NCBI GenBank assembly: GCA_002428415.1
Contig: DIWI01000098.1
Coordinates: forward strand, 1-64,000
DNA length: 64,000 nt
Direction of reading: 5' to 3'
Source of the DNA: Clostridiaceae bacterium UBA6110
Lineage (GTDB): Bacteria > Bacillota > Clostridia > Clostridiales > Clostridiaceae
This document shows positions 51,697-61,125 of the stretch, piece after piece. The notes below the pieces were generated by a model, which did not search any database, had not been told where the DNA came from, and worked only from the letters and a program-made list of their open reading frames with translations. The position numbers and the translations under genes are program-made. How positions within the stretch are numbered: the first letter of the stretch is position 1; every line of letters begins with the position of its first letter.

Positions 51697-53100
51697 TTGG
51701 TACACAAATTCAAAATGAACGGACTCAACATCGCTCTGGACGTAAATGGCGGATCGGTGCATGTTGTCGATGATATAACCTATGAGGTACTTGACCATTA
51801 TCCGCTTATGAACAACGGGAAGCTTGTTATTGACGAACTCTATGACCTTCTCCCCCACTATACGCAGGATGCGATCGACGACGCAGTCGACGAGATAGAA
51901 GCCCTTATAGATGAGGGAATGCTATACACAGATGATGACTACATCAACCTGGATGCATTCAAGAACAGGAAGCAGGTTGTAAAGGCTCTCTGCCTTAACG
52001 TTGCCCATGACTGCAACCTGAAGTGCACCTACTGCTTCGCTTCGCAGGGCGACTTCGGCGGTGCCAAGGAGCTCATGAGCTATGAGGTCGGTAAGAAATC
52101 ACTTGATTTCCTTATAGCTAACTCAGGGTCAAGAAGGAATCTTGAGGTTGATTTCTTCGGCGGCGAACCACTCATGAACTTCAATGTGGTGAAAAGACTG
52201 GTTGAGTACGGACATGAAGAGGCTGCAAAGCACGACAAGAACTTCAGGTTCACCATAACAACCAACGGAGTGCTGCTGGATGACAAGAAGATAGAGTATA
52301 TCAACGAGCATATGGACAATGTGGTGCTTTCAATCGACGGAAGGAAGACAGTAAATGACAAGATGAGGCTTACCCTTAACGACAAAGGAAGCTATGACAT
52401 CATCGTCCCGAAGTACCAGAAGCTTGTAAGCTCAAGGAAAGACAAGAGCTACTACATAAGAGGCACGTTTACCAGGAACAACCTTGATTTCTCAAAGGAC
52501 CTTGAACATTTCAAGGAACTGGGATTCGTCCATACTTCAATGGAGCCTGTTGTTTCAGCTGATGGGAATCCCTTCGCAATAAGGGAAGAAGACCTTCCTG
52601 AGATACTCAGGGAGTATGAGGATTTTGCAGTCAAATATGCGGATATGAAGGTATCGGGAGACCCGTTTGATTTCTTCCACTTCATAGTGGACCTTACACA
52701 GGGACCATGCGTGATCAAGAGGATCACAGGCTGCGGAGCGGGAACCGAATACCTCAGCATAACTCCGGACGGAAGCATATACCCCTGCCATCAGTTTGTG
52801 GGCAATGAAGAGTACCTCATGGGAAATGTAATGGATGAAAATCTAGTCCTGCCACAGGAGATGAGGGACTACTTCAGGGAAAGCCACGTATATTCGAAGG
52901 AAGACTGCAAGGACTGCTGGGCAAAGTTCTATTGCTCCGGCGGCTGTCATGCGAATGCGATAAACTTCAATAATGACATAACCAAACCATACAAGGTGGG
53001 ATGCGAGATGCAGAAAAAGAGACTCGAATGTGCACTTATGATCGAGGCTAAGAGGATGCTTGAAGCGGACACTGAAGAAGAGAAGATGATGTTCCTATGA
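51697..53100 (+). CDS. scfB: SCIFF maturase, radical SAM/SPASM protein
   Basis: The 467-residue enzyme installs Cys thioether cross-links in the SCIFF peptide. The N-terminal about 90 residues are a RiPP-recognition-like region (MVHKFKMNGLNIALDVNGG). The radical SAM cluster motif is Cys106-x3-Cys110-x2-Cys113 (DCNLKCTYCFA). The C-terminal SPASM domain holds further Fe-S ligands (CGAGTEYLSITPDGSIYPCH, CKDCWAKFYCSGGCH). The start is TTG, seven bases after GGGAGG, giving the family's typical beginning. Its last codons overlap the next gene by 4 bases. Confidence 0.96.
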   Translation: MVHKFKMNGLNIALDVNGGSVHVVDDITYEVLDHYPLMNNGKLVIDELYDLLPHYTQDAIDDAVDEIEALIDEGMLYTDDDYINLDAFKNRKQVVKALCLNVAHDCNLKCTYCFASQGDFGGAKELMSYEVGKKSLDFLIANSGSRRNLEVDFFGGEPLMNFNVVKRLVEYGHEEAAKHDKNFRFTITTNGVLLDDKKIEYINEHMDNVVLSIDGRKTVNDKMRLTLNDKGSYDIIVPKYQKLVSSRKDKSYYIRGTFTRNNLDFSKDLEHFKELGFVHTSMEPVVSADGNPFAIREEDLPEILREYEDFAVKYADMKVSGDPFDFFHFIVDLTQGPCVIKRITGCGAGTEYLSITPDGSIYPCHQFVGNEEYLMGNVMDENLVLPQEMRDYFRESHVYSKEDCKDCWAKFYCSGGCHANAINFNNDITKPYKVGCEMQKKRLECALMIEAKRMLEADTEEEKMMFL

Positions 53101-54563
53101 TGGATATTGTTAAAGCCCCTTTTATTAAGGGGCAAGCCCCTTTAATAAAGGGGCTTCTCTCTTATCACGGGGAGAACAATGCCCTCTTCCACATGCCGGG
53201 TCACAAGCAGGACCCTGACTGCATATTGTCCTCCATACTCGGAAACGTATTGGATCTGGATGTCACTGAGGTTCCAGGAACGGATAACCTGCATTATCCA
53301 GAAGATATCCTCATGGAGTCCATGGAACTCCTGACAAAAGCCATGCGTTCAGGAGAAAGCAGATACCTTGTCAATGGAAGCACAGGTGGAATCCTCTCCA
53401 TGGTCATGGGATGCTTCAGACCCGGTGACAGGGTCCTTGTCCAAAGGGACTGCCATCAGTCTGTGTACAATGCCATATCATTGTCAGGTATTGAACCTGT
53501 ATTCATCAGTCCTGGAATCAATACGGAATTCGGTATGCCAACTTCCATTGAGACTGAAACCCTGACGAAGGCAATATCTGACAATGAAGGGATTAAGGGA
53601 TTGGTACTGACATCTCCAAGCTATTTTGGAGTCTCACCTGACCTGCAGGCAATATCAGATATCTGCAGGAAAAATGGGATCAGGCTACTTGTAGACGAAG
53701 CACACGGATCGCATTTCTATTTCGGAGATGATCTTCCAAATACAGCCATGGATTGCGGAGCAACAGCATCTGTCTGCAGCTTCCATAAGACACTTCCCTC
53801 ATTGACTCAGAGCTCTGTCATAAACCTGGGGAAAGGCGCCTCAGAGGAAGACAGGGAAAGAATAAGGCATTACCTAAGGGTCTTCCAGACTTCAAGCCCA
53901 TCCTATGTGATTATGGCAAGCCTTGAGGCTGCAAGGCTCATAATGGAGACAAACGGACGCGAGCTTCTTCATGGAGTGAAGGTCATGGCTGAGGAATTCT
54001 CTGAATCGATAAAAGATATACCTGAAATCAGGCTCCTGAAAAATGAAGACCTGAACGGTCTGCAAAAGGACTACACCCGTATGGTTTTGAACACTCCATT
54101 GAATGGCAGCATGCTTTCTGACATATTAAGACGCGAATACGGCATCCAGGCGGAAATGTCCATGGGCAACAATGTTGTATTCATCGGCAGCTGTTTCGAC
54201 AATGAAGGAATGTACCAAAGGCTTTCAGAAGCACTGCATGATATGCATAATAATGGTATGTTCAATAAATCCGGGCAGATTGGCAATTATCAAGGAGTGG
54301 CAAAGCTTCCTCAGCCTGTAATGGCAATACCTGAAAGGGAAGCACTTTTCAAAGGCTGGGAGACAGTCTCCCTTGAATCTGCTGAGGGAAGAATTTCCGC
54401 TGAAAGGATAACTCCCTACCCACCCGGAGTGCCTGTCCTTATGACAGGAGAACTGATTTGCGGGGAGGTTCTGGAGCATCTTAAGAATCTTGAAGGCAGC
54501 GGAGCAAATATCCTCAGGTCAAGGTCGGATGGAGCCGGAAATATAGCAGTGATAAAGAGATAG
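53097..54563 (+). CDS. Orn/Lys/Arg decarboxylase-family PLP enzyme
   Basis: The 488-residue protein belongs to the fold-type I decarboxylases. It shows the substrate-channel start ALFHMPGHKQDP, DVTEVPGTDNLHYPED, the PLP motifs NGSTGGIL (90s), DEAHGSHF (Asp200, His203) and the Schiff-base lysine K231 in SFHKTLPSLTQ, plus a C-terminal domain. The short size and EVPGTDNL fit the Bacillus YaaO/SpeA-like group, so lysine, arginine or ornithine may be the substrate. Its ATG overlaps the scfB stop. A pair of palindromes encodes part of the N-terminus (APFIKGQAPLIKG), which the family does not normally have. Confidence 0.9.
   Translation: MMDIVKAPFIKGQAPLIKGLLSYHGENNALFHMPGHKQDPDCILSSILGNVLDLDVTEVPGTDNLHYPEDILMESMELLTKAMRSGESRYLVNGSTGGILSMVMGCFRPGDRVLVQRDCHQSVYNAISLSGIEPVFISPGINTEFGMPTSIETETLTKAISDNEGIKGLVLTSPSYFGVSPDLQAISDICRKNGIRLLVDEAHGSHFYFGDDLPNTAMDCGATASVCSFHKTLPSLTQSSVINLGKGASEEDRERIRHYLRVFQTSSPSYVIMASLEAARLIMETNGRELLHGVKVMAEEFSESIKDIPEIRLLKNEDLNGLQKDYTRMVLNTPLNGSMLSDILRREYGIQAEMSMGNNVVFIGSCFDNEGMYQRLSEALHDMHNNGMFNKSGQIGNYQGVAKLPQPVMAIPEREALFKGWETVSLESAEGRISAERITPYPPGVPVLMTGELICGEVLEHLKNLEGSGANILRSRSDGAGNIAVIKR
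53115..53155. repeat. Paired palindromes inside the decarboxylase N-terminus
   Basis: GCCCCTTTTATTAAGGGGC (53115-53133) and AGCCCCTTTAATAAAGGGGC plus T (53135-53155) are two adjacent near-identical palindromes. Both read through in frame as APFIKG and APLIKG. In RNA they can form two hairpins or one long one just after the start codon. Confidence 0.75.
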
Positions 54564-54573
54564 GAATAAAATT

Positions 54574-54614
54574 ATAATGGAAAAGGGAACCGACGCGGTT
54601 CCCTTTTCCATTAT
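54574..54614. terminator. Bidirectional terminator
   Basis: An 18-bp perfect stem (ATAATGGAAAAGGGAACC and its complement) closes a 5-base loop between the decarboxylase gene and the leftward PAP2 gene. Confidence 0.92.
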
Positions 54615-54663
54615 CTCATATTTTCATAAACTTTTTCATAGTCAAACCATGATCCAATCAGTC

Positions 54664-55197
54664 TTAATTCCCATGACTTTTTCTGTAATATACCTTGTTC
54701 TGGAGCCATCTGCCTATCCACCTGACAGTCATGTATGACACAGAAAGTCCAAGGAGCATTCCCCCTAGTATGTCTGTCAGGTAATGGACGTTGAGGTATA
54801 CCCTGGAAATGCTGACATAGACTGCAAATGCGAGGAATGCTTTCCTGTACCTGTGACCGGTGAAAAGGAAGACTCCTGCAACCGCAAATGACATTGCCGC
54901 ATGACCTGAAGGGAAAGAGTACGATTCAGGTCTCTTTATTATCACTGTCAGACCGTATTCGATGAATGGCCGTACCCTTCCAATAACGTTCTTCAGTATA
55001 AGTTCTCCCGAAATCCAGGTGACCAGGAAGGATATTCCTACAAGCACAGCAGTTTTCCTGGTTCCACTTAATATGAGCAGGACAGCAGTTGCAGCCAGGA
55101 GTATGTAGATTGCGTAAACAGTCAGCGGGTTTCCGAAGAAGACATCGAGAGTCCTGGAATTCATGAGCTTTGCAGCCTCCATGCCTAAAGTGTCCAT
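54664..55197 (-). CDS. PAP2-family membrane phosphatase
   Basis: The 177-residue integral membrane protein has the three PAP2 motifs: C1 KNVIGRVRP, C2 PSGHAAMSF and C3 SRVYLNVHYLTD, with catalytic His in C2 and C3, and about five membrane helices. Such enzymes dephosphorylate lipid phosphates such as undecaprenyl pyrophosphate or phosphatidate, usually on the outer face. The ATG lies 1 base after the stop of the large helicase-type gene, with AGGAT inside that gene's end as ribosome binding site, so the two are translated together. Confidence 0.9.
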   Translation of the reverse strand: MDTLGMEAAKLMNSRTLDVFFGNPLTVYAIYILLAATAVLLILSGTRKTAVLVGISFLVTWISGELILKNVIGRVRPFIEYGLTVIIKRPESYSFPSGHAAMSFAVAGVFLFTGHRYRKAFLAFAVYVSISRVYLNVHYLTDILGGMLLGLSVSYMTVRWIGRWLQNKVYYRKSHGN

Positions 55198-55198
55198 G

Positions 55199-58100
55199 TC
55201 AGATCCTGACAGGCGATACTTTGCCTGTTTCGTCAGCCTTAATGGTTCCGGCTGTAATGCAGATGGTTTCTGCAGCCTTTACCTTATCGGTCAGGTTCTG
55301 CGAGGTCCTCTGGAATCCAAAAGCTCTGGCAACCTCCTTTGGAAGCTCCTCGGAGGGTATCGATACGTTCTTTTCCACTGTTTCCCTGACTGCCGCAATG
55401 ACTTCGACCATGGGTATTTCCTTTGTCTCCCTTGACATATCCCCTGAATCACACCTGTAGTAGTCTACTGTTTCCATATGATTTTTGTCCTTCCAGATGA
55501 ACAGCTCTCCTCCCTCGTCCTCGACATGGTAACCGAGGTCTGTTACGAGGGCATCCATGATAGCTATGTTTTTGGCCCCATTCCTCAGGCCATAGGCTGT
55601 GAGGATTCTTCTGAAGAGATACCCTACGGATACAGGGGCTTCAGTTTCAATCATATTTGCAATGTCATCCCTTATCTTCCTCCGGTTCTTAGGCATCTGG
55701 AATTCTTCTGAGGAAAGAGATTTTTGAGAAAGCTTTGCAAACTCATAGCTTCGCTTAGCACCGGTTTTCTTATCATCAGCGCTATCAGCTGCAGCTACTT
55801 CAAACGACATTATCTTCTTTTCGTTTACGGCCTTTGGTTCTTCCTCAGGCGATTTGCCTGAAACAAGCTCGTTTATCAGTGATAGGATCCTCTCCGTTTC
55901 CTTTTCACTGTTCTCATACCAATCCATCGGATAAACTCTTGTGATATTCCAGCCAAGACCCTTGAGCACAGAATCCTGCAGAATGTCCCTGTCCCTTGCT
56001 GTCCTGGCTTCCCTGAATGAGTCTCCTCCACATCTGATTCCGAGTATGAATTCATCTGGCTTATTTGGATGAACGACTCCAAGGTCAATCCTGAACCTTG
56101 AAACGCCCACATCTGTCACTGCGTTCAGTCCCTTCTTTTCCAGCGAGGCTTTGAGGACTGTCTGCAGGCCGTCCCTTCCCTTGAGCCTTTCAGCCTCAGA
56201 GAATGGCAGTGCCTGACTTCCCCTTATTGCATATTCCAGGAAGGCCTTCAGGTCACTGACTCCCTTTGCTGTAGTCTTTGAAGGGTCGATCATCTCAGGG
56301 CGTATTCCTGTAAAGACCTTCATCTCTGCCCTTGCCCTTGAAACAGCAACGTTAAGCCTTCTCCAGCCGCCCTCCTGATTGAGAGGTCCGAAGTTCATGG
56401 TGAGCTTGCCATTTTCGTCAGGTCCATAGCCAACTGAGAACAATATCACATCCCTTTCATCACCCTGTACATTCTCAAGGTTCTTGACGAATACTGGCTC
56501 CTCGCTTTCAGCTGACAGGACCTCCAGTTCAGGATGTTCAGCAAAGGCTTCATACAGCAGGTCTTCTATCAGCGTCTGCTGCACTGAACTGAATGTTACC
56601 ACTCCTATGCTGAGCTTCCTCAGCTCAGTGTCGGAAAGGCGTCTTATGATTTCAGCTACAACAGCCTCAGCTTCCCTCCTGTTCTGCTTGGTGCCTCCTC
56701 TCTCATAGGAACCTTCGACATATTCGCAGGTTACCCTTGAGACAAGTGCTCCTGGTGAAGGATAAGTGAAAAGCCGGTTCTCGTAGTAGTTCCTGTTGCT
56801 GAAGGCTATGAGGCTTTCATGCCTGCTCCTGTAATGCCACTGAAGGTAGGATTCAGGCATGGAAAGGGCCAGGCAGTCCTCAAGTATGTTGTCCAGGTCT
56901 TCAAGCTCATAGCTTTCCTCGTCATTGTTCTGAGTCATGAAGAAGCTTGTAGGCGGCAGCTGCTTGGGGTCTCCGACCACCACAACATTTTTGCCCCTGG
57001 CGATGGCTCCGACTGCTTCGCTTGTAGGCATCTGGGATGCTTCATCGAAGACTATGAGGTCGAAGAGCTCCTTGGATGGAGACAGGTACTGAGCCACTGA
57101 AATAGGGCTCATGAGCATGCATGGAGCAAGCCTTGGAAGAAGATTCGGTATGCTGTCGAAAAGCTTCCTTATGGATACCCCTCTTCCTCCGCTCCTTATT
57201 GCCCTCTGGAGTATTCCAACCTCCGAGGACTGTGATACTTCCTTAGTCATATCAGGGACCTTAGAAGCAAGCTTCGAGTAAATGTCCTTCTTTGAAAGCT
57301 CTTCGTACTTGTCCCACGTTTCCTTGAAATATGTTATCTTATCCCCTATCTGCCTCCCTGTGTACCCTGAAAGGACCGGTTCAAGACTCAGCGCAGCATC
57401 AAGTGCTTCTGTGTACAGCTGCCTCTTCAGGCTTCCTACCGCATCCCTTCCCAGGATCCTTGAACTCTCGAAGTCCCTTATCAGAGCTCCTATTCCTGAG
57501 ATTTCAGCCCTTTCCTTGACCTGGTTGTAGATTGTCCATTCCCTCAGGCTGTCCAGATTGTTCGAATAAGTGGTGAGCCTGTCATAGAGCCTTTGAAACC
57601 AGTTTCCTTCTCCTGAAGGTATTTCATCGAGCTCCAGGGCAAGCATCCTTTCAAGCTCTGCATATTCATCACGGAAGTCACTAAGCCCTTCAGTGAGTCT
57701 TAATAAAGTGCTTTCTGATGATTTTGACCCTTCGCATATCTTTTTCCTTGTCTCTTCATCTGCATTTGCAATGCCTGATGCCTGCAGGAATTCAGCTGCA
57801 TCTGAAGCGAACATGGACAGCTCTTCAGAGCTGGTATCTATTCCTTTTACAACATCGCCAAGTACCCTGAGCTTTTCAAGCTTTGCTTCGAGCTCTGCCA
57901 GTGCTGCCTTGTATCCGGATACGGTCTTAAGTTTAGGGACGGCATTTTCAGCAGTCATGGAAGCAGGGTCCTTCGATTTTGCCTTGATTGCCTTCATGAC
58001 GCGGCTTTCACCCAATAGCCTTCCGACGAACCACTTGGATTCTGCAGTCGTAAGCTCTGATATCAAACCATCAGTATCGAAGGCTCGCAGGTCTCCTGTA

Positions 58101-60958
58101 AAGTGGCTTGAGGCCTCGGCGCCTTTTGCTCTGGCTGTTTCAAGGGCTTCAAGTGCAGATGTGACCAGTTCCGGCATCTCAGGTAAGGAAGGAGAAGAGA
58201 ACAGGTCGGAATGACTCTTGTTTCTCATTGCTATTTCAATCATTTTGCCGACAGCAGTCACTTTTCCGTATGTATGGATATCTTCACCCAAAGCTGAAGC
58301 ATCCAGGAGATCTCCGGCAATAGCTGCCTTATCCCTCACCCTTGCAACAAGGTCCGCTGCATCTCTCTTTATTGACGGATTATAAGCTGAAAGTCCGATT
58401 CCCTTAAGAGGTGCATCGCTATAATCTCCGTTTTCTCCGGCAGCTGATTCAAGGTCCCTTGCAATCAGAATGAACTTCTCAAGATCTTCTTTTCCCAAGG
58501 ATTCATATGGCAGCCCTATCTTTGACATTTCCTTTTCATCACAGAGGATTCCTATTGCCGATACCATTTCATATGCTGAAAGTGAGAAGCCATGTTTCCT
58601 GTACATTGCCCTTACTATTTCATTGAGCTCTTCCCTTTCACGAGTGACCTCGCGTGAAATCCTCAGGAATTCATCGCTGCCCTTTCCGTTCCTGACTGAA
58701 ATGGTTCTTGCCAGCTGGTCAAGAACGTCCCTTTTCTTGGCTTTGTTCGAATGAAGCTCCAGTGAAAACGGATCAAGACCTAGCTTCTGGAGTCTTTTCT
58801 GGACAACTGACAAGGCTGCCATCTTTTCCGCGACGAACAGTACCCTTTTCCCATCATAAAGGGCGTTTGCTATGATATTGGTTATTGTCTGTGACTTTCC
58901 AGTACCCGGAGGCCCGTGAAGAACAAAGGACTTGCCTTCAGATGCTGCCTTTACTGCCAGCATCTGGGATGCGTCTGCGCTTACAGGGAACATAAGATCT
59001 GCCGGATCGATGACATCATCAAGCAGCTCCCCGTCAATCTCTATTCCTTCCGGCACGAACTGCAGGCTGCCTTCCATGAGGGATTTAACTATCCTGTTCT
59101 TACCCAGTTCTTCGCCGTGGTTCTTCAGGTCGTTCCACATTATGAACTTCCTGAAGGAGAATATTCCAAGATGGGAGTCCTCTAAGACATCCCACCTCTT
59201 TTCATTCATGATTGCAGAACGTACTATGCTGAATATCCTGGTCAGGTCGCAGCCGCTGCCATCATCAGGAATCGGGTCCAGCCCCTGCAGGGTAATTGAA
59301 AAGTCCTTGTTAAGCAGCTCTGCCAGAGTTATGTTGAATACTACATCTTCTTCCCTGGCCTTCAGGACATAACCCTTCTTTCCGAGCTTCCTGTGAAGGT
59401 CCACAGGAACAAGCACGAGCGGAGCATACCTTTCCTTCTGGCTTGCCGGGCTTTCAAACCATTTGAGTCTGCCGAATACAAGGAAGAGGCTGTTTGCTCC
59501 TGATTCCTCTATGGCAGTCCTTGCTGTCCTGAAGAGGCCTGACAGCCTGTCTGGAAGCTCCTCTTCTGTAAGTAGTGTCCGTAGCTTTCCCTGCCTGAAT
59601 TCTGAGTCAATGAGCTCCTTCATTGAAGGTGACAGAGTGATGCTCTCCAGAGAGCCTGAATTCTCCATGTCATCAGGCTTTTTGAGTATCTGGAATTCCC
59701 TGCCGCTGAAAACCTCATTTTCCAATGAAGTAAGGTCAGTTGACAGGATTGCCAGGCCGGATTTCCCCTGCCTGTAGTTAAGAAGGTTATTTCTAAGAGA
59801 CAGGTCCAGAAGCTTTCTTTCCCACTTCTCCCTGCGGGTCTGGACTTTCTGCGTGGCTTTCTCATCCAGCCTTATGACATTGATGAGGTTAGGGTCAACC
59901 ATTGCCCTCTCCTTCAGAGTCATCTCCCGCAGAATTTCAGAGCCGTCAGGTGAAAACGTCTGAGGAAGCGGCCTTATACCGCCTGCACGGGACCTTGCTA
60001 TGTCCACTGACAGGATGAACTTTCCCTCTTCTGAGAGCTTCTTCTGGCCTGTCCTCACCGCTTCGCTGAAATCCATGGTGCTTCCCTGGCGGATTCCTAT
60101 AGCTTCAATGACTGCAAGCTGGTTTACACCCTTCGCTGTCCTCTTTGTCAAAGCAGCTGAGTCCTCCTGAACAGGGTCCGGGAAGAATTCCTCTGCAAGC
60201 CAAAGTCCGGTCATAGCATGACCTTCGGTGAATACTATTAGAGGATTCAATGATACAGCCTCCAGGCATGATGAATAGAGCAGTGCCAGGTCCAGGCAGG
60301 TTCCGATCTTATCGGAAAGCACAGCATCTGAAAGCCTTACCCTCTGCCCCTCGGTTTCGAAGCTTGCCGGAGGACCGGCATAAACTATAAGGAGTTCCCT
60401 GAGTGCTCCGTAAATGGCGGAAGCCTGCTCAAGCACCCTTTCAGGATTTTTAGACTGATAGCCCTCGAACGACGGCTCCTTGCCGCTTTCAAGAAGGATA
60501 TCCGATGCCCTGACAATTACCTTGTCAATTGCAGGGTGATTTGGGGTCGCAAAAGCAGCGGTCAGTTCAGGCATTACACCAAGCCCCGGCCACTGGTTGA
60601 AAGGAAGCATCTGAATGGAAACTGAAGCTCCTGCGATTTCCTCGTCCCCCTTCATGAGCCTTGCCTCGACTGTCCTCGTGACCTTCTCCGTTATCGAAAA
60701 GATGTTCCTTATATCCATTTCGATTGAAGGAGTGCCAAGGTCGATTTCTTTGCCATTTGGAAGGAAAGGGATCTCCTTTACGTATTCCTTTGCGAAATTA
60801 TCCTGGAAAACAATATGCAGTACGGTTTCCTCGATGTCTGATCCGCTGCTGTTTTTAATCGTGATGCCTCTTAACAGTGGGAATCCGTTCTCTGCCATTG
60901 CATAATTTACGGCAACATTAGCTTCAAGCTTCAGTAGTATTGATTCTTGCTCTTCCAT
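55199..60958 (-). CDS. Large DUF4011/SF1 helicase/DUF3320 protein with nuclease-like domain
   Basis: The 1919-residue cytoplasmic protein has an N-terminal region with a transglutaminase-like Cys/His block (DKIGTCLDLALLYSSCLEAV, EGHAMTGLWL), a DUF4011 segment (SLRNNLLNYRQGKSGLAIL), a split superfamily I helicase core (Walker A GPPGTGKSQTI near 680, DEASQMPTSE near 1300, ENVQGDERDVILFSVG near 1505), a restriction-endonuclease-like MTES_1575/Vsr-type domain (LGIRCGGDSF, ARDRDILQDSVLKGLGW), and a C-terminal DUF3320 domain. Related proteins are found in phage-defence contexts. ATG 60958 follows CCGGAGG; a start seven codons earlier lacks a ribosome binding site. Confidence 0.88.
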   Translation of the reverse strand: MEEQESILLKLEANVAVNYAMAENGFPLLRGITIKNSSGSDIEETVLHIVFQDNFAKEYVKEIPFLPNGKEIDLGTPSIEMDIRNIFSITEKVTRTVEARLMKGDEEIAGASVSIQMLPFNQWPGLGVMPELTAAFATPNHPAIDKVIVRASDILLESGKEPSFEGYQSKNPERVLEQASAIYGALRELLIVYAGPPASFETEGQRVRLSDAVLSDKIGTCLDLALLYSSCLEAVSLNPLIVFTEGHAMTGLWLAEEFFPDPVQEDSAALTKRTAKGVNQLAVIEAIGIRQGSTMDFSEAVRTGQKKLSEEGKFILSVDIARSRAGGIRPLPQTFSPDGSEILREMTLKERAMVDPNLINVIRLDEKATQKVQTRREKWERKLLDLSLRNNLLNYRQGKSGLAILSTDLTSLENEVFSGREFQILKKPDDMENSGSLESITLSPSMKELIDSEFRQGKLRTLLTEEELPDRLSGLFRTARTAIEESGANSLFLVFGRLKWFESPASQKERYAPLVLVPVDLHRKLGKKGYVLKAREEDVVFNITLAELLNKDFSITLQGLDPIPDDGSGCDLTRIFSIVRSAIMNEKRWDVLEDSHLGIFSFRKFIMWNDLKNHGEELGKNRIVKSLMEGSLQFVPEGIEIDGELLDDVIDPADLMFPVSADASQMLAVKAASEGKSFVLHGPPGTGKSQTITNIIANALYDGKRVLFVAEKMAALSVVQKRLQKLGLDPFSLELHSNKAKKRDVLDQLARTISVRNGKGSDEFLRISREVTREREELNEIVRAMYRKHGFSLSAYEMVSAIGILCDEKEMSKIGLPYESLGKEDLEKFILIARDLESAAGENGDYSDAPLKGIGLSAYNPSIKRDAADLVARVRDKAAIAGDLLDASALGEDIHTYGKVTAVGKMIEIAMRNKSHSDLFSSPSLPEMPELVTSALEALETARAKGAEASSHFTGDLRAFDTDGLISELTTAESKWFVGRLLGESRVMKAIKAKSKDPASMTAENAVPKLKTVSGYKAALAELEAKLEKLRVLGDVVKGIDTSSEELSMFASDAAEFLQASGIANADEETRKKICEGSKSSESTLLRLTEGLSDFRDEYAELERMLALELDEIPSGEGNWFQRLYDRLTTYSNNLDSLREWTIYNQVKERAEISGIGALIRDFESSRILGRDAVGSLKRQLYTEALDAALSLEPVLSGYTGRQIGDKITYFKETWDKYEELSKKDIYSKLASKVPDMTKEVSQSSEVGILQRAIRSGGRGVSIRKLFDSIPNLLPRLAPCMLMSPISVAQYLSPSKELFDLIVFDEASQMPTSEAVGAIARGKNVVVVGDPKQLPPTSFFMTQNNDEESYELEDLDNILEDCLALSMPESYLQWHYRSRHESLIAFSNRNYYENRLFTYPSPGALVSRVTCEYVEGSYERGGTKQNRREAEAVVAEIIRRLSDTELRKLSIGVVTFSSVQQTLIEDLLYEAFAEHPELEVLSAESEEPVFVKNLENVQGDERDVILFSVGYGPDENGKLTMNFGPLNQEGGWRRLNVAVSRARAEMKVFTGIRPEMIDPSKTTAKGVSDLKAFLEYAIRGSQALPFSEAERLKGRDGLQTVLKASLEKKGLNAVTDVGVSRFRIDLGVVHPNKPDEFILGIRCGGDSFREARTARDRDILQDSVLKGLGWNITRVYPMDWYENSEKETERILSLINELVSGKSPEEEPKAVNEKKIMSFEVAAADSADDKKTGAKRSYEFAKLSQKSLSSEEFQMPKNRRKIRDDIANMIETEAPVSVGYLFRRILTAYGLRNGAKNIAIMDALVTDLGYHVEDEGGELFIWKDKNHMETVDYYRCDSGDMSRETKEIPMVEVIAAVRETVEKNVSIPSEELPKEVARAFGFQRTSQNLTDKVKAAETICITAGTIKADETGKVSPVRI

Positions 60959-61125
60959 AAAAAGCCTCCGGAAATTCATTTTTGAAATATTAACAAGGAT
61001 ATATCTTTATAAACCTTGATTATCGATAACCCATATGTTATTAATTAATTATAGCATACAAACGTTTACTGTAGTTCTAACAGCGCGACAAGGCGGCAAC
61101 AACCGCTCACCATGGGAGGTGTAAA

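Noticed and set aside
53097..53160. Decarboxylase N-terminal palindromes as a terminator for scfB
   Set aside because: They lie inside the next coding sequence and are not followed by a T run.
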